DNA of 64,000 nucleotides from an uncultured Oxalobacteraceae bacterium. GTDB lineage: Bacteria > Pseudomonadota > Gammaproteobacteria > Burkholderiales > Burkholderiaceae. Numbering within the stretch: the stretch's first letter is position 1; each line of letters begins with the position of its first letter. The position numbers and the translations under genes are program-made. Where the stretch lies: contig CAMLIL010000011.1 in NCBI GenBank assembly GCA_946480015.1, positions 20,206 to 84,205 of the forward strand, in the 5' to 3' direction. Below are positions 35,818-43,823 of the stretch, piece by piece. The notes under the pieces are model-generated. The model was given only the letters and a program-made list of their open reading frames with translations. It made no database searches and was not told the origin of the DNA.

Positions 35818-37959
35818 TTAGTTGATATCGACGTCGTTGCCGGATATCTGCACCGGTCCGGTCGCATCGACGCTCACTTGGGAACCGTTGATGAAAACCT
35901 TTCCGTCCGCCGTCATCTTCAGTCTCGCCAGTCCGACCGTGATCGACAACTCGTCGCCAGCCGTGATCGAAATCGTCTTGCCGACCTTGGTGATCTGATT
36001 GATGCCGACGACGGTGGCCATGAGCGTGCCGACGTTGAGGTTATAGGCGAGGCCGACGTTTTCCATGCGGCCCATGCCAACGTTCTGCATGTAGGCCATA
36101 CCGACGGTTTCCGTCTTCATCCGGGCGACATAGGTGGACCAGTTCTTACCGATCTCGTCCTTGCGGTTCTTGCCTATCGTCTTGCTGCGGTTGCCGCCGA
36201 TGCCAATGGTTTCGTTTTTATCAACCTGCTCGGTGCGGTTGTTGTGGACCGTAATGGTCTCGTCGTTGTCCACCGTTTCGGTGCGGTCGTGCTTGATGTG
36301 TGTGGTTTCGTCGTGGTCGACGGTCTTGCGACGGTCGTTGCCGACCCATTTGTCCTCGTCATGCTCCACTTCGGTGAGTTGATCCCGCTCTGCATGCAGC
36401 CACAGCTGCTCTCTGCCCTTCTTGTCCTCGAAGCGCAGCGCATTGGCGTTGGCGTAACTGCCGTTCGGCGTTGAACGGGACAGGATGCCGCTCTGGGTCT
36501 GGTTCGCCGGCAGATCCCATGGCGGCATGTTGTGCGCATTTGGCACCATGCCTGTGATGAGTCCGCGATCGGGATTTCCATCCAAAAACTGGACGAGCAC
36601 TTCTGAGCCAATGCGTGGGATCGAGGTTATGCCGAAGTTCGAACCTGCCCAAGCGGTCGCCACGCGCAACCACGCGGAACTTCGTTCGTCGAGTTTGCCC
36701 ACCCGGTCCCAGTGAAACTGAACTTTGACGCGTCCGTACTGATCGGTGTGGATTTCATCGCCCTTCGGTCCGACGACAATGGCCGTTTGCAGGCCATACA
36801 TTTTCGGCTCGACGCTGTTGTAGCCTCGGCCAGGACGCCACGGAATCTGCTTGCGGATGCAGGTCAGCCGGTTTTCGTAGTGTGACGGTTCGCTGCCACC
36901 GTTCTGGTAGTTGTTGCTCGCGGTATGGTGAACGTCAAGGATCAAAAATTTCAACGCTTCGGCGCCGTCGACTTCATCGAAATGGCCGCTCAGCTTAAAC
37001 CAACGTCCGGGCTGGGCGAAGCGGTCGTTCCCGGCGCCCTCGAAGTGCTTGCCCGCAGCCTCGATTTCCTCCAGCCGCAGCCGCACCTGGGCGTCTCCGT
37101 CCGCGCTGTTTTTGAATCCATAGGCCCCCGCGTATTCGTACACTTCCATGGGCAGCACGTTGCCCTGCTGGTTGACCGTGGGGAGTTCCACTGATATGGA
37201 CTGCGGATCCTTGAAGTTAAAGCTCGACAAGGCAAAGCTGGCCGCCATCACGTTGCGCACAGGCGTCCACTCACCCAGCGCGTCGTCCTCTTTGGCGCCG
37301 GCGGCACGCTGAAAAGGGATGTCGGCGCGCTGCCCATCGATGGGCGCAGCTCTAGTCGAGTCGTCGGACAGGATAAGGGTATGGCCGCTGGCCGTGTGCT
37401 CGTACCAGTAATGCCAACCTGCCTGTTCCCAGCGCCGGTGCAGGTAGTTGTAGTCCGATTCCCCGTATTGGCAGGCATCCGTCATCTCCGGGTCGTCGCC
37501 GTGGATGCGCAACTCGGAGGCGCGTAGCCGGTAGTCAGCGAATATCTCGTCGGTCTGCTGGATCAGAGTCTTGTTGTGGAAAAGGTAGTTGTCTTGACGA
37601 AGACGCAGATAAGCCATCCAAGGCAGCAGCAACATTTCGTAATACACTTGGCCGCCGTCGGCTCGTACCCGGCGGAACTCGAACACGTAGCCGTTGAAGT
37701 AGCGCATGCTGCCATCCTCGCGCACCAGTTCGACGGTCACCATTTTGCCCTGCACGTCCTTGAGCGCGATGCCAGCATCGTCGGAGATGATTTCCACCGC
37801 AAAGCGGAAGTCACGCGACAAAGTTTCTTTTGCCTCAAGGCGATTTGCAACCATTAGCGCCGACGGGCCATCCTTTTTGGGAAAGCTCAGGCGCAGTAAA
37901 CGATTGGTCTGCCGCACCGCGCATGTCAACTGAAATGCCGCCTCGGTAATCGTGCTCAT
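35818..37959 (-). CDS. vgrG: VgrG, T6SS spike protein (TssI)
   Basis: A 713-residue full-length spike. The gp27-like base covers about residues 20-400 (ARPETLSRDF-type region, YGESDYNYLHRRWEQAGWHY), the gp5 OB-fold follows (DQYGRVKVQFHWDRVGK, GSEVLVQFLDGNPDRGLITG), then a long beta-helix of repeats such as VDNDETITV and VGMGRMENVG. No extra enzymatic domain is seen after the helix. No other T6SS structural genes are in the window, so this is a satellite vgrG cluster that must use a machine encoded elsewhere. Confidence 0.95.
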   Translation of the reverse strand: MSTITEAAFQLTCAVRQTNRLLRLSFPKKDGPSALMVANRLEAKETLSRDFRFAVEIISDDAGIALKDVQGKMVTVELVREDGSMRYFNGYVFEFRRVRADGGQVYYEMLLLPWMAYLRLRQDNYLFHNKTLIQQTDEIFADYRLRASELRIHGDDPEMTDACQYGESDYNYLHRRWEQAGWHYWYEHTASGHTLILSDDSTRAAPIDGQRADIPFQRAAGAKEDDALGEWTPVRNVMAASFALSSFNFKDPQSISVELPTVNQQGNVLPMEVYEYAGAYGFKNSADGDAQVRLRLEEIEAAGKHFEGAGNDRFAQPGRWFKLSGHFDEVDGAEALKFLILDVHHTASNNYQNGGSEPSHYENRLTCIRKQIPWRPGRGYNSVEPKMYGLQTAIVVGPKGDEIHTDQYGRVKVQFHWDRVGKLDERSSAWLRVATAWAGSNFGITSIPRIGSEVLVQFLDGNPDRGLITGMVPNAHNMPPWDLPANQTQSGILSRSTPNGSYANANALRFEDKKGREQLWLHAERDQLTEVEHDEDKWVGNDRRKTVDHDETTHIKHDRTETVDNDETITVHNNRTEQVDKNETIGIGGNRSKTIGKNRKDEIGKNWSTYVARMKTETVGMAYMQNVGMGRMENVGLAYNLNVGTLMATVVGINQITKVGKTISITAGDELSITVGLARLKMTADGKVFINGSQVSVDATGPVQISGNDVDIN

Positions 37960-38172
37960 GTTTTAATTCCCGGAATTTGGTTGTTTGCGATCTGCTACGG
38001 ACGAACGCTGCCGCTCGAAACCCTCGTAGGGCACGGACTTCGCCTTGGGCTTCGCGAAGCGAACTGAACTGCGTCAGGGGAGTTGATGAACAAACTATTA
38101 ATAGTGTTAATACTGCAACAAATTGCAATAATACGCTAAACAATCTCAACTGTCCTTGAGCTCGGGTGCGGA

Positions 38173-38248
38173 CAGGGGCACTTCCAGCTGACCGGCAAGG
38201 AAGCCGACCGCGACGGCTACCGCGTGCTTGGCCGGTTGACCTGCACGC
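38173..38248 (+). pseudogene. rearranged scrap of the peroxidase and GGDEF genes at the island edge
   Basis: 38173-38227 matches 26440-26494 in the di-haem peroxidase gene at 53 of 55 positions. It is joined directly to 38229-38248, an exact copy of 28165-28184 at the end of the GGDEF gene. Relative to the left side, the 1670 bases between the two pieces are missing. The vgrG promoter region lies between 37960 and 38172. Confidence 0.85.
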
Positions 38249-38281
38249 CTATACTGTCATCTCCGCGATGTCGACGTGGAG

Positions 38282-39316
38282 ATGCCTTCATTTAACTTCC
38301 TTTCAATAATCTTTCAGGAGCCGCCGATTAAAAAATCCGTCGTGGTATACAAAAAAATCCCGGAATGTCTGCTGTCCTCGCTGCAAAGCGAGTTCGACGT
38401 CACCTATTTCGAAGAGATCAATGCGTCGAACCGCGCAAGGTTCGTCGATGCCATTCGACGCAGCGATGGCTTGCTCGGCGCCAGTGTCAGGCTGTCCGCA
38501 GACATGCTGGAGCAAGCCTCCCGCCTGCGTATCATTTCGACGATTTCCGTGGGGGTCGACCAGTTCGACGTCGATTACCTGACCGGGCGCGGTATCCTGC
38601 TTGCGCATACCCCGAACGTGCTGACGGAGGCAACGGCGGACACCATTTTCGCACTCGTGATGGCCAGTGCACGGCGGGTCGTCGAACTCGCCGAATTCGT
38701 CAAGGCGGGGAAATGGACGAGCAGCATCGGTGAAGCGCTTTACGGCGTCAATGTGCATGCGAAAACCATCGGCGTGGTGGGCATGGGGCGGATCGGCCAC
38801 GCCGTGGCGCGCCGTGCCCATCTTGGATTCGGCATGAATGTCTTGTACTACAGCCGGTCCCCGGCACCCGATGCCGAGGCAGCGTTCAGTGCGCGCGCGG
38901 TTCCGCTGGAAACCCTGCTGGCGCAAGCCGATTTTGTGTGTGTGGTGCTGCCCTTGACGCCAGCAACTGAGCGGCTCATCGGCCGGCGCGAGTTCGCCCT
39001 GATGCGTCCGGATGCGATTTTCATCAACGGCTCGCGCGGCGGCATTGTCGATGAATCCGCTTTAATTGAGGCATTGCAGCAGGGGCGTATCCGCGCGGCC
39101 GGCCTGGACGTGTTCGAGCGCGAACCGCTATCGGCCGATTCGCCGCTGCTGAACATGGCCAATGTCGTCGCGCTTCCACACATCGGATCGGCAACTCACG
39201 AGACGCGCCTGGCGATGGCGAAACTGGCGGTGGAAAATCTCAGGGCGGGGCTGAGGGGAGAGCGTCCCCCTTGCCTGGCCAATGCATCGTTCAACAACAT
39301 GGGAGGCGGATTATGA
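38282..39316 (+). CDS. D-isomer-specific 2-hydroxyacid dehydrogenase
   Basis: A protein of up to 344 residues that reduces 2-keto acids with NAD(P)H (GhrB/2-ketogluconate reductase branch). The nucleotide motif [16 protein letters not shown], the Arg in [11 protein letters not shown], the Glu region [10 protein letters not shown] and the catalytic His in [12 protein letters not shown] are seen. The start is unclear: GTG 38276 and ATG 38282 lack a good site, while AGGAG (38316-38320) stands six bases before an in-frame ATT at 38327, from which the protein would read [10 protein letters not shown], the expected N-terminus. It overlaps the next gene by four bases. Confidence 0.88.
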   Translation: MPSFNFLSIIFQEPPIKKSVVVYKKIPECLLSSLQSEFDVTYFEEINASNRARFVDAIRRSDGLLGASVRLSADMLEQASRLRIISTISVGVDQFDVDYLTGRGILLAHTPNVLTEATADTIFALVMASARRVVELAEFVKAGKWTSSIGEALYGVNVHAKTIGVVGMGRIGHAVARRAHLGFGMNVLYYSRSPAPDAEAAFSARAVPLETLLAQADFVCVVLPLTPATERLIGRREFALMRPDAIFINGSRGGIVDESALIEALQQGRIRAAGLDVFEREPLSADSPLLNMANVVALPHIGSATHETRLAMAKLAVENLRAGLRGERPPCLANASFNNMGGGL

Positions 39317-40071
39317 AGGTGTCAGACAAGGTCGCGATTGTAACCGGCGCAGGGAGCGGAATCGGCATGGCAGTTGCGCTGGCGCTCCTGCAGGCGGGCT
39401 ACCGCGTGACGCTCGCCGGGCGGCGACTGGCGCTCCTGGACAGCGTCGCAGCCGAGTCGGGTGTTGCGGCCGACCGTGTCATGCCGGTCAGCACCGACGT
39501 GTCCGACCAGCAGTCCGTGCAGGCGATGTTTGCCAAGACCAAGGAGAGGTTCGGTCGTCTCGACCTTCTGTTCAACAACGCCGGCATGAGTTCTCCGAAA
39601 GTGCTGCTGGAAGATCTCACCCTCGAGCAGTGGAAAACGGTGCTCGATACCAACCTCACCGGTGCATTCTTGTGTACGCAGGAAGCGTTCAAGCTCATGA
39701 AGAGCCAGGCACCGCGCGGCGGACGCATTATCAATAATGGTTCGATTTCAGCGCATTCCCCGCGGCCAAATTCGTCTCCCTACACCACCACCAAGCATGC
39801 CATTACCGGTCTCACCAAATCGGCATCGCTGGATGGCAGGAAGTACGACATCGCCTGCGGTCAAATTGATATCGGTAATGCGGCATCGGACATGGCAGCG
39901 AAGATGGCCAAAGGTGTGCCGCAGGCAAATGGCGACATTGCGGTCGAACCGCTGATGGATCTCGAGCACGTCGCCAATGCTGTACTGTATATGGACAGCC
40001 TGCCGCTCGACGCGAATGTGCAGTTCATGACCGTCATGGCCACCAAGATGCCATTCATCGGCCGGGGGTAG
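39313..40071 (+). CDS. short-chain dehydrogenase/reductase
   Basis: A 252-residue classical [16 protein letters not shown] is at residues 11-23, the structural NNAG follows, and the catalytic Ser and YTTTK are in [20 protein letters not shown]. It overlaps the hydroxyacid dehydrogenase stop (ATGA), so the two enzymes probably work on the same sugar-acid-like compound. The substrate is not known. Confidence 0.9.
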   Translation: MKVSDKVAIVTGAGSGIGMAVALALLQAGYRVTLAGRRLALLDSVAAESGVAADRVMPVSTDVSDQQSVQAMFAKTKERFGRLDLLFNNAGMSSPKVLLEDLTLEQWKTVLDTNLTGAFLCTQEAFKLMKSQAPRGGRIINNGSISAHSPRPNSSPYTTTKHAITGLTKSASLDGRKYDIACGQIDIGNAASDMAAKMAKGVPQANGDIAVEPLMDLEHVANAVLYMDSLPLDANVQFMTVMATKMPFIGRG

Positions 40072-40122
40072 TTGCCCAGTCCCGTTTGATCGCTGTCGAG
40101 CGTGCTGTTGCGGCGCAGAAAT

Positions 40123-40144
40123 GGGGCCCGTAAGCGCGGGCCCC
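40123..40144 (-). terminator. GC-rich hairpin at the end of the mrpX transcript
   Basis: GGGGCCCG and CGGGCCCC pair perfectly around a six-base loop, nine bases past the stop of the Met-rich peptide gene on the minus strand. The following T-tract is weak (ATTTCTG). It also lies between two convergent genes. Confidence 0.5.
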
Positions 40145-40152
40145 GTCACGAA

Positions 40153-40371
40153 TTACTTCTTCATCTCGTCCTTCTTCATCGCATCCTTCGTCATCTCATC
40201 CTTTTTCATTTCATCCTTCTTCATGTGATCCTTCTTCATCTTATCCTTGTGCATGGCCTCTTTCTTCATCGGCTCCTTGGCCATGGCGTCCTTCTGCATG
40301 GCGTCTTGCGCGGAAACGGCACCGGCGGCCAGCATGCAGATCGACAGGATGGTGGTGGTGATGGCTTTCAT
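40153..40371 (-). CDS. mrpX: methionine-rich periplasmic peptide (pentapeptide MXKDX repeat protein, MrpX-like)
   Basis: A 72-residue precursor with signal peptide MKAITTTILSICMLAAGAVSA. The mature part is a run of five-residue units of the MKKDE type (MQKDA MAKEP MKKEA MHKDK MKKDH and so on), with Met in every unit. In Azospira such a peptide, made under SigF/NrsF, soaks up hypochlorite by Met oxidation and is repaired by YedY1. Here it is next to yedY- and yedZ-like genes on the same strand, which fits that model. The symbol is by analogy. Confidence 0.85.
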   Translation of the reverse strand: MKAITTTILSICMLAAGAVSAQDAMQKDAMAKEPMKKEAMHKDKMKKDHMKKDEMKKDEMTKDAMKKDEMKK

Positions 40372-40419
40372 GGTAATGCTCCTTTGAGGTGGGGTTGGAA
40401 ATGACACTTCAGGGTAGGA

Positions 40420-41190
40420 CTAACTACCGCCGAACCAGTTGTATCCCTGGTTTTCCCAGTAACCGCCGGGATACGTATTCGTGACAAACAATGCCTGTAT
40501 ATGTTTCGGATTCTTGTACCCAAGCTTGGTGGGCATGCGCAGTTTCATCGGGTAGCCATAGCGCGGCGGCAGTTCCTGCCCGTCATAGGTCAGCGCCATC
40601 AGCGTCTGCGGATGCAGCGCGGTGGCCATGTCGATGCTGGTGAAATAGTCGTCGGCGCACTTGAAGCCGACGTATTTGGCCGACAGGTCCGCGCCGATAT
40701 GGCGCAGGAAGCGCCCGAACGGCACCCCGCCCCATTTACCGATCGCGCTCCAGCCCTCCACGCAGATGTGGCGCGTGACCTGGGAAGTCTGCGGCAAGGC
40801 GCGCAGCCGGGCCAGCGTCCATGGCGCGCGCGCGGCAATCAGGCCGCTCAATTCCAGCTTCCAGGCATCGCCATCGACCGACGGCACCTCGTCTTCGCCA
40901 TAAAAGGCGTTGAAAGGGAAGGGCCGCGTGATCATCGATTCGGGATAGGTCGGCGCCAGCCGGTTGGGATCGAACAGCAGCGCTTGCGCCTTGTCGTTCC
41001 AGGTCGAGATCCTGGCCAGCGCGCTGTCGACGGCGCTTTCGCTTTCGGCTGTGCAGCCGGTGAGCAGCGCCAGTCCGCCCAGCGTCACGCTGCGTTGCAG
41101 GAAGGCGCGGCGTGACGGCGAGCTGACCTTGCGCAGGGCGTCGGCCAGCATCTGCGCGCCGTCGGGATTGGTGAGGATCGATTTTTTCAT
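40420..41190 (-). CDS. molybdopterin-dependent YedY/MsrP-like oxidoreductase
   Basis: A 256-residue exported protein of the sulfite-oxidase fold. The N-terminus carries a twin-arginine-type signal (SRRAFLQRSVTLGGLALLTG) whose end LLTGC also looks like a lipobox. The molybdenum-binding Cys is in RHICVEGWSAIGKW; PPRYGYPMKLRMPTKLGYKN and GYWENQGYNWFGGS are typical. It probably reduces oxidised Met in the peptide encoded just downstream. It follows the cytochrome b gene by ten bases. It is closer to YedY1 of Azospira than to core MsrP in context. Confidence 0.9.
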   Translation of the reverse strand: MKKSILTNPDGAQMLADALRKVSSPSRRAFLQRSVTLGGLALLTGCTAESESAVDSALARISTWNDKAQALLFDPNRLAPTYPESMITRPFPFNAFYGEDEVPSVDGDAWKLELSGLIAARAPWTLARLRALPQTSQVTRHICVEGWSAIGKWGGVPFGRFLRHIGADLSAKYVGFKCADDYFTSIDMATALHPQTLMALTYDGQELPPRYGYPMKLRMPTKLGYKNPKHIQALFVTNTYPGGYWENQGYNWFGGS

Positions 41191-41200
41191 GCCAGTCTCC

Positions 41201-41839
41201 TTAGCGTCCGCGCAGCATGGCGATCAGGGTGCGCGGCACCAGCGCCACCATGACCAGATGGGCAACGATGAATGCCACCAGCGCCGCCATGCCGATGAAA
41301 TGGACCCGGCGCGCGCCCTCGTAGCCACCCACCAGTTCGCGCAGAATCGGAAACTGGACCGACTTCCACAGCACCAGCCCGGACACCACGATCACGATCA
41401 GGTCGGCCATGACGAACAGATAGGCGGCGCGCTGCACCGCGTTGTAGTGGCGCGGATCGGCGTGCGCCAGGCGTCCGCGCAACGCCGCGCCCAGGTCGCG
41501 CAGCAGGTCGGCCGGCCGCAGCGGGAAAAATTTGCGGCGCAGGCGGCCGCCCAGCAGGTTGACCGCCAGGTAAATCAGGCCATTGGCCACCAGCAGCCAC
41601 ATGGCGGCGAAATGCCACTGCAGGGCGCCGCCCAGCCAGCCTCCCAGCGTGATGGCGCGCGGGATGCTGAAGCCGTAAAAGGCGGTGGCGTTGTAGATGC
41701 GCCATCCGCTGAAGATCAGCAGCAGCACCGCGGCGGCGTTGGTCCAATGGGTAAGGCGCAGCCAGAGTGGATGAATCGGCGCGCGGGCGTCTTTGACTTG
41801 GTCGGCATTCATGGCATACGATGGGTGGGCGTTGGTCAT
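41201..41839 (-). CDS. cytochrome b561-type membrane subunit (YedZ1-like)
   Basis: A 212-residue inner-membrane protein with four or five membrane segments. Candidate haem ligands are His in LRLTHWTNA, LQWHFAAMW, RRVHFIGM and VAHLVMV. It likely passes quinol electrons to the YedY-like protein. The ATG at 41839 lies only ten bases from the predicted -10 element, so its mRNA may be almost leaderless; a second in-frame ATG at 41812 is the alternative. Confidence 0.85.
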   Translation of the reverse strand: MTNAHPSYAMNADQVKDARAPIHPLWLRLTHWTNAAAVLLLIFSGWRIYNATAFYGFSIPRAITLGGWLGGALQWHFAAMWLLVANGLIYLAVNLLGGRLRRKFFPLRPADLLRDLGAALRGRLAHADPRHYNAVQRAAYLFVMADLIVIVVSGLVLWKSVQFPILRELVGGYEGARRVHFIGMAALVAFIVAHLVMVALVPRTLIAMLRGR

Positions 41840-41848
41840 GCCAGTAAG

Positions 41849-41874
41849 TTCGCGCCGGGGCGGCGATTGGTTAC
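41849..41874 (-). promoter_or_regulatory. SigF-type (ECF16) promoter of the yedZ-yedY-mrpX operon
   Basis: On the minus strand GTAACC (41874-41869) and CGAA (41852-41849) are 16 bases apart, the exact spacing and elements reported for SigF promoters in Caulobacter. It reads toward the cytochrome b gene. Confidence 0.7.
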
Positions 41875-41906
41875 AGCCCTCGAAAAAAATATATTTGCAG
41901 CATTGC

Positions 41907-41932
41907 GTAACCAAACAGGCGCATGGATCGAA
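41907..41932 (+). promoter_or_regulatory. second SigF-type promoter match, reading into sigF
   Basis: GTAACC (41907-41912), 16 bases, CGAA (41929-41932) on the plus strand. It points at the sigma factor gene, but its -10 element overlaps the first codons from ATG 41923. Either the true sigF start is downstream (for example ATG 41983), or the match makes an internal transcript, or it is chance. Confidence 0.45.
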
Positions 41933-42483
41933 TTCACTCTCATCAGGCCGAGGACCGGCTGCGCACCCTGTTCCTGAGTGGCATGGGGGGCGACGGCCAG
42001 GCTTACCGCCAGTTCCTGCAGGCGATGGCCAGCCACCTGCGCGCGTGGTTCCGCAGGCGCATGAGCCGCTGGCCGGATGAAGTCGAGGACCTGGTGCAGG
42101 AAACGCTGCTGGCGCTGCATAACCAGGGTGCCACGTACGACACCGCGGTGCCCCTGACGGCCTGGGTGTTCGCGATCGCGCGCTATAAGCTGATCGACTG
42201 GCTGCGCCGCCACGCGCGCCAGGGCACCTTGCACGAACCGCTGGACGAGAGCAATGAACTGTTTTCCAGCGCCGACGCCGAGGCGCAGGAAGCGCAGCGC
42301 GATCTGGAGACGATCATGCGGGATCTGCCGCAGCAGCAGCGCAACGCCATCCTGCACACCAAGGTCGACGGATGGTCGGTACGCGAGACCGCAGCGACGC
42401 TGCGCATCTCGGAAGCGAATGTGAAAGTGGCCGTGCACCGCGGCCTGAAGGCCCTGGCGGCCAGAATGAGAAAGCAGCCATGA
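41923..42483 (+). CDS. sigF: ECF RNA polymerase sigma factor, SigF-like
   Basis: A 186-residue sigma factor. Region 2 is near residues 25-90 (RRRMSRWPDEVEDLVQETLL, LTAWVFAIARYKLIDWLRR) and region 4 near 125-180 (LPQQQRNAILHTKVDGWSVR, SEANVKVAVHRGLKALA). Pairing with a DUF1109 anti-sigma factor and with yedYZ-mrpX places it in the SigF (ECF16) group, which reacts to hypochlorite. It overlaps nrsF by four bases. The ATG at 41923 gives a normal N-terminus, but see the promoter match at 41907. Confidence 0.9.
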   Translation: MDRIHSHQAEDRLRTLFLSGMGGDGQAYRQFLQAMASHLRAWFRRRMSRWPDEVEDLVQETLLALHNQGATYDTAVPLTAWVFAIARYKLIDWLRRHARQGTLHEPLDESNELFSSADAEAQEAQRDLETIMRDLPQQQRNAILHTKVDGWSVRETAATLRISEANVKVAVHRGLKALAARMRKQP

Positions 42484-43118
42484 AAACCGACGACCTGATC
42501 GACATGCTGGCACGCGAACCGGGGCCGGCCGCGGCGCCGCCGAAAACGAAGATGGCGCTTCTGGCCGGCGCCGGCCTGCTTGGCAGCGCCATGCTGATGA
42601 TCGTCTCGCTCGGCGTCAATCCCCAGCTGGCGGCATTCGCGCGCATGCCGGCGTTCTGGATCAAGGTCGCCTTCGTGCTGGCGCTGGCGGGCGGCGGCTG
42701 GGGCGCCGTGGCGCGCCTGTCCCGGCCGGGCAGCAGCACGGCCGGCCTGCCGCTGGTGCTGGCCTTGCCCTGGCTGGTGATCGCCGCGCTATCGGCGCTG
42801 CTGCTGCTGCCGGCGGACCCGTCCGAGCGCCTGGCGCTGATCCTCGGCCACACCTGGCGCACCTGTCCCTACCTGATCGCCTTCCTGTCGCTGCCCCTGT
42901 TTGCCGGATGTGTCGCCATCATGCGCGAGCTGGCGCCGACCCGCCTGCGCCTGGCCGGCGCCGCCGCCGGATTCGCCGCCGGCGCCAGCGCCGCCTGCAT
43001 CTACTGCCTGCACTGCCCCGAGATGGCGGCGCCCTTCATCGGCATCTGGTATTCGCTCGGCATCCTGATTCCCACGGCCGCTGGCGCGGCGCTCGGGCCA
43101 CGCCTGCTGCGCTGGTGA
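42480..43118 (+). CDS. nrsF: NrsF-type (DUF1109) membrane anti-sigma factor
   Basis: A 212-residue protein with a short cytoplasmic N-terminus (MKTDDLIDMLAREPGP) and six membrane segments. Cysteines are in FLSLPLFAGC and ASAACIYCLHCPEM; paired Cys in this family are linked to sensing oxidants. It would hold SigF at the membrane until hypochlorite or a similar stress acts. ATGA overlap with sigF. Confidence 0.88.
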   Translation: MKTDDLIDMLAREPGPAAAPPKTKMALLAGAGLLGSAMLMIVSLGVNPQLAAFARMPAFWIKVAFVLALAGGGWGAVARLSRPGSSTAGLPLVLALPWLVIAALSALLLLPADPSERLALILGHTWRTCPYLIAFLSLPLFAGCVAIMRELAPTRLRLAGAAAGFAAGASAACIYCLHCPEMAAPFIGIWYSLGILIPTAAGAALGPRLLRW

Positions 43119-43187
43119 TGTTCCGGACCCTGTTCATGTTCAAAACAAACCGCCGGCCAGAGACCGTCGTCCCCGCTTTCGCGACGC

Positions 43188-43697
43188 CTACACCAGCGGC
43201 AACGCCGTCGTATCCTTAATGCGCTGCAAAGCGAAGCTCGATTTCACATCGGCCACCGCCGGGTGGGTCAGCAAGGTCTGCATCATGAAGCGCGAAAAGT
43301 GGTCCATGTCCTCGACGTGCACGCGCAGCAGATAATCCATTTCGCCCGTCATCGCATAGCAGGCCACCACTTCCGGCCAATCCTCGACCGAGCGCGCAAA
43401 TTCGGTGTGCGGCGAGGTGGCCGGCCGCCGCGCCCCGGCCGCCCCGGCCGAGCCGTCGCTGTGCTTTTCCAGCCGCACGTTCACATACGCCAGCAATCCC
43501 AGCCCGATCCTGGCCGGGTCCAGCAAGGCCACGTACTGGCGGATCACGCCGGCTTCCTCCAGCCGCTTGATGCGGCGCAGGCAGGGCGAGGGCGACAGGC
43601 TGACCCGGTCGGCCACGTCCTGATTCGACAGCCGTCCATCCTGCTGGAGAATGGCGAGAATTTTGCGATCTGTTTTGTCCAGCTCAATATGCGGCAT
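43188..43697 (-). CDS. Lrp/AsnC-family transcriptional regulator
   Basis: A 169-residue regulator. The HTH covers about residues 5-60 (DKTDRKILAILQQDGRLSNQ, SPSPCLRRIKRLEEAG) and the RAM/ligand domain 70-155. An Ala/Gly/Pro-rich insert of about 15 residues (SDGSAGAAGARRPATSP) splits the RAM domain's first strand and helix, which is unusual. GGAGG precedes the ATG. It is divergent from hppD, so it probably controls the aromatic amino acid genes. Confidence 0.92.
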   Translation of the reverse strand: MPHIELDKTDRKILAILQQDGRLSNQDVADRVSLSPSPCLRRIKRLEEAGVIRQYVALLDPARIGLGLLAYVNVRLEKHSDGSAGAAGARRPATSPHTEFARSVEDWPEVVACYAMTGEMDYLLRVHVEDMDHFSRFMMQTLLTHPAVADVKSSFALQRIKDTTALPLV

Positions 43698-43723
43698 GGA
43701 ACCTCCAAAATTGGCATTTCGAC

Positions 43724-43736
43724 GCAATATTATTGC
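43724..43736. promoter_or_regulatory. A+T-rich dyad between lrp-like gene and hppD
   Basis: GCAAT-ATT-ATTGC is a perfect dyad 27 bases upstream of the regulator's ATG and 88 bases upstream of hppD. Its size and place suit an Lrp/AsnC operator. A possible hppD -10 (TATACT) is at 43791-43796, without a clear -35. Confidence 0.4.
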
Positions 43737-43823
43737 TCAAATCGCGCATTTGTGGGTGCGGTTTGAAATTTAATGCCGGGGTCCGGAGACTATACTGGGC
43801 GCTAAAAACACGAGGAGATCGCC

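Noticed and set aside
38094..38105. Palindrome ACTATTAATAGT upstream of vgrG
   Set aside because: A short A+T-rich dyad in an A+T-rich stretch is expected by chance; not strong enough to call an operator.
37835..38149. An open frame with a hydrophobic start upstream of and overlapping vgrG
   Set aside because: It overlaps the first 125 bases of vgrG, lacks a ribosome binding site, and covers the likely vgrG promoter region.
28202..38160. Insertion sequence or integrative element as the carrier of the island
   Set aside because: No transposase, integrase, terminal inverted repeats or tRNA target site were found; the edge repeats are host-gene duplicates.
40153..40371. CRISPR-like or satellite repeat in the Met-rich gene
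   Set aside because: The 15-base periodicity is in frame and codes for MXKDX units behind a signal peptide, so it is a repeat protein gene.
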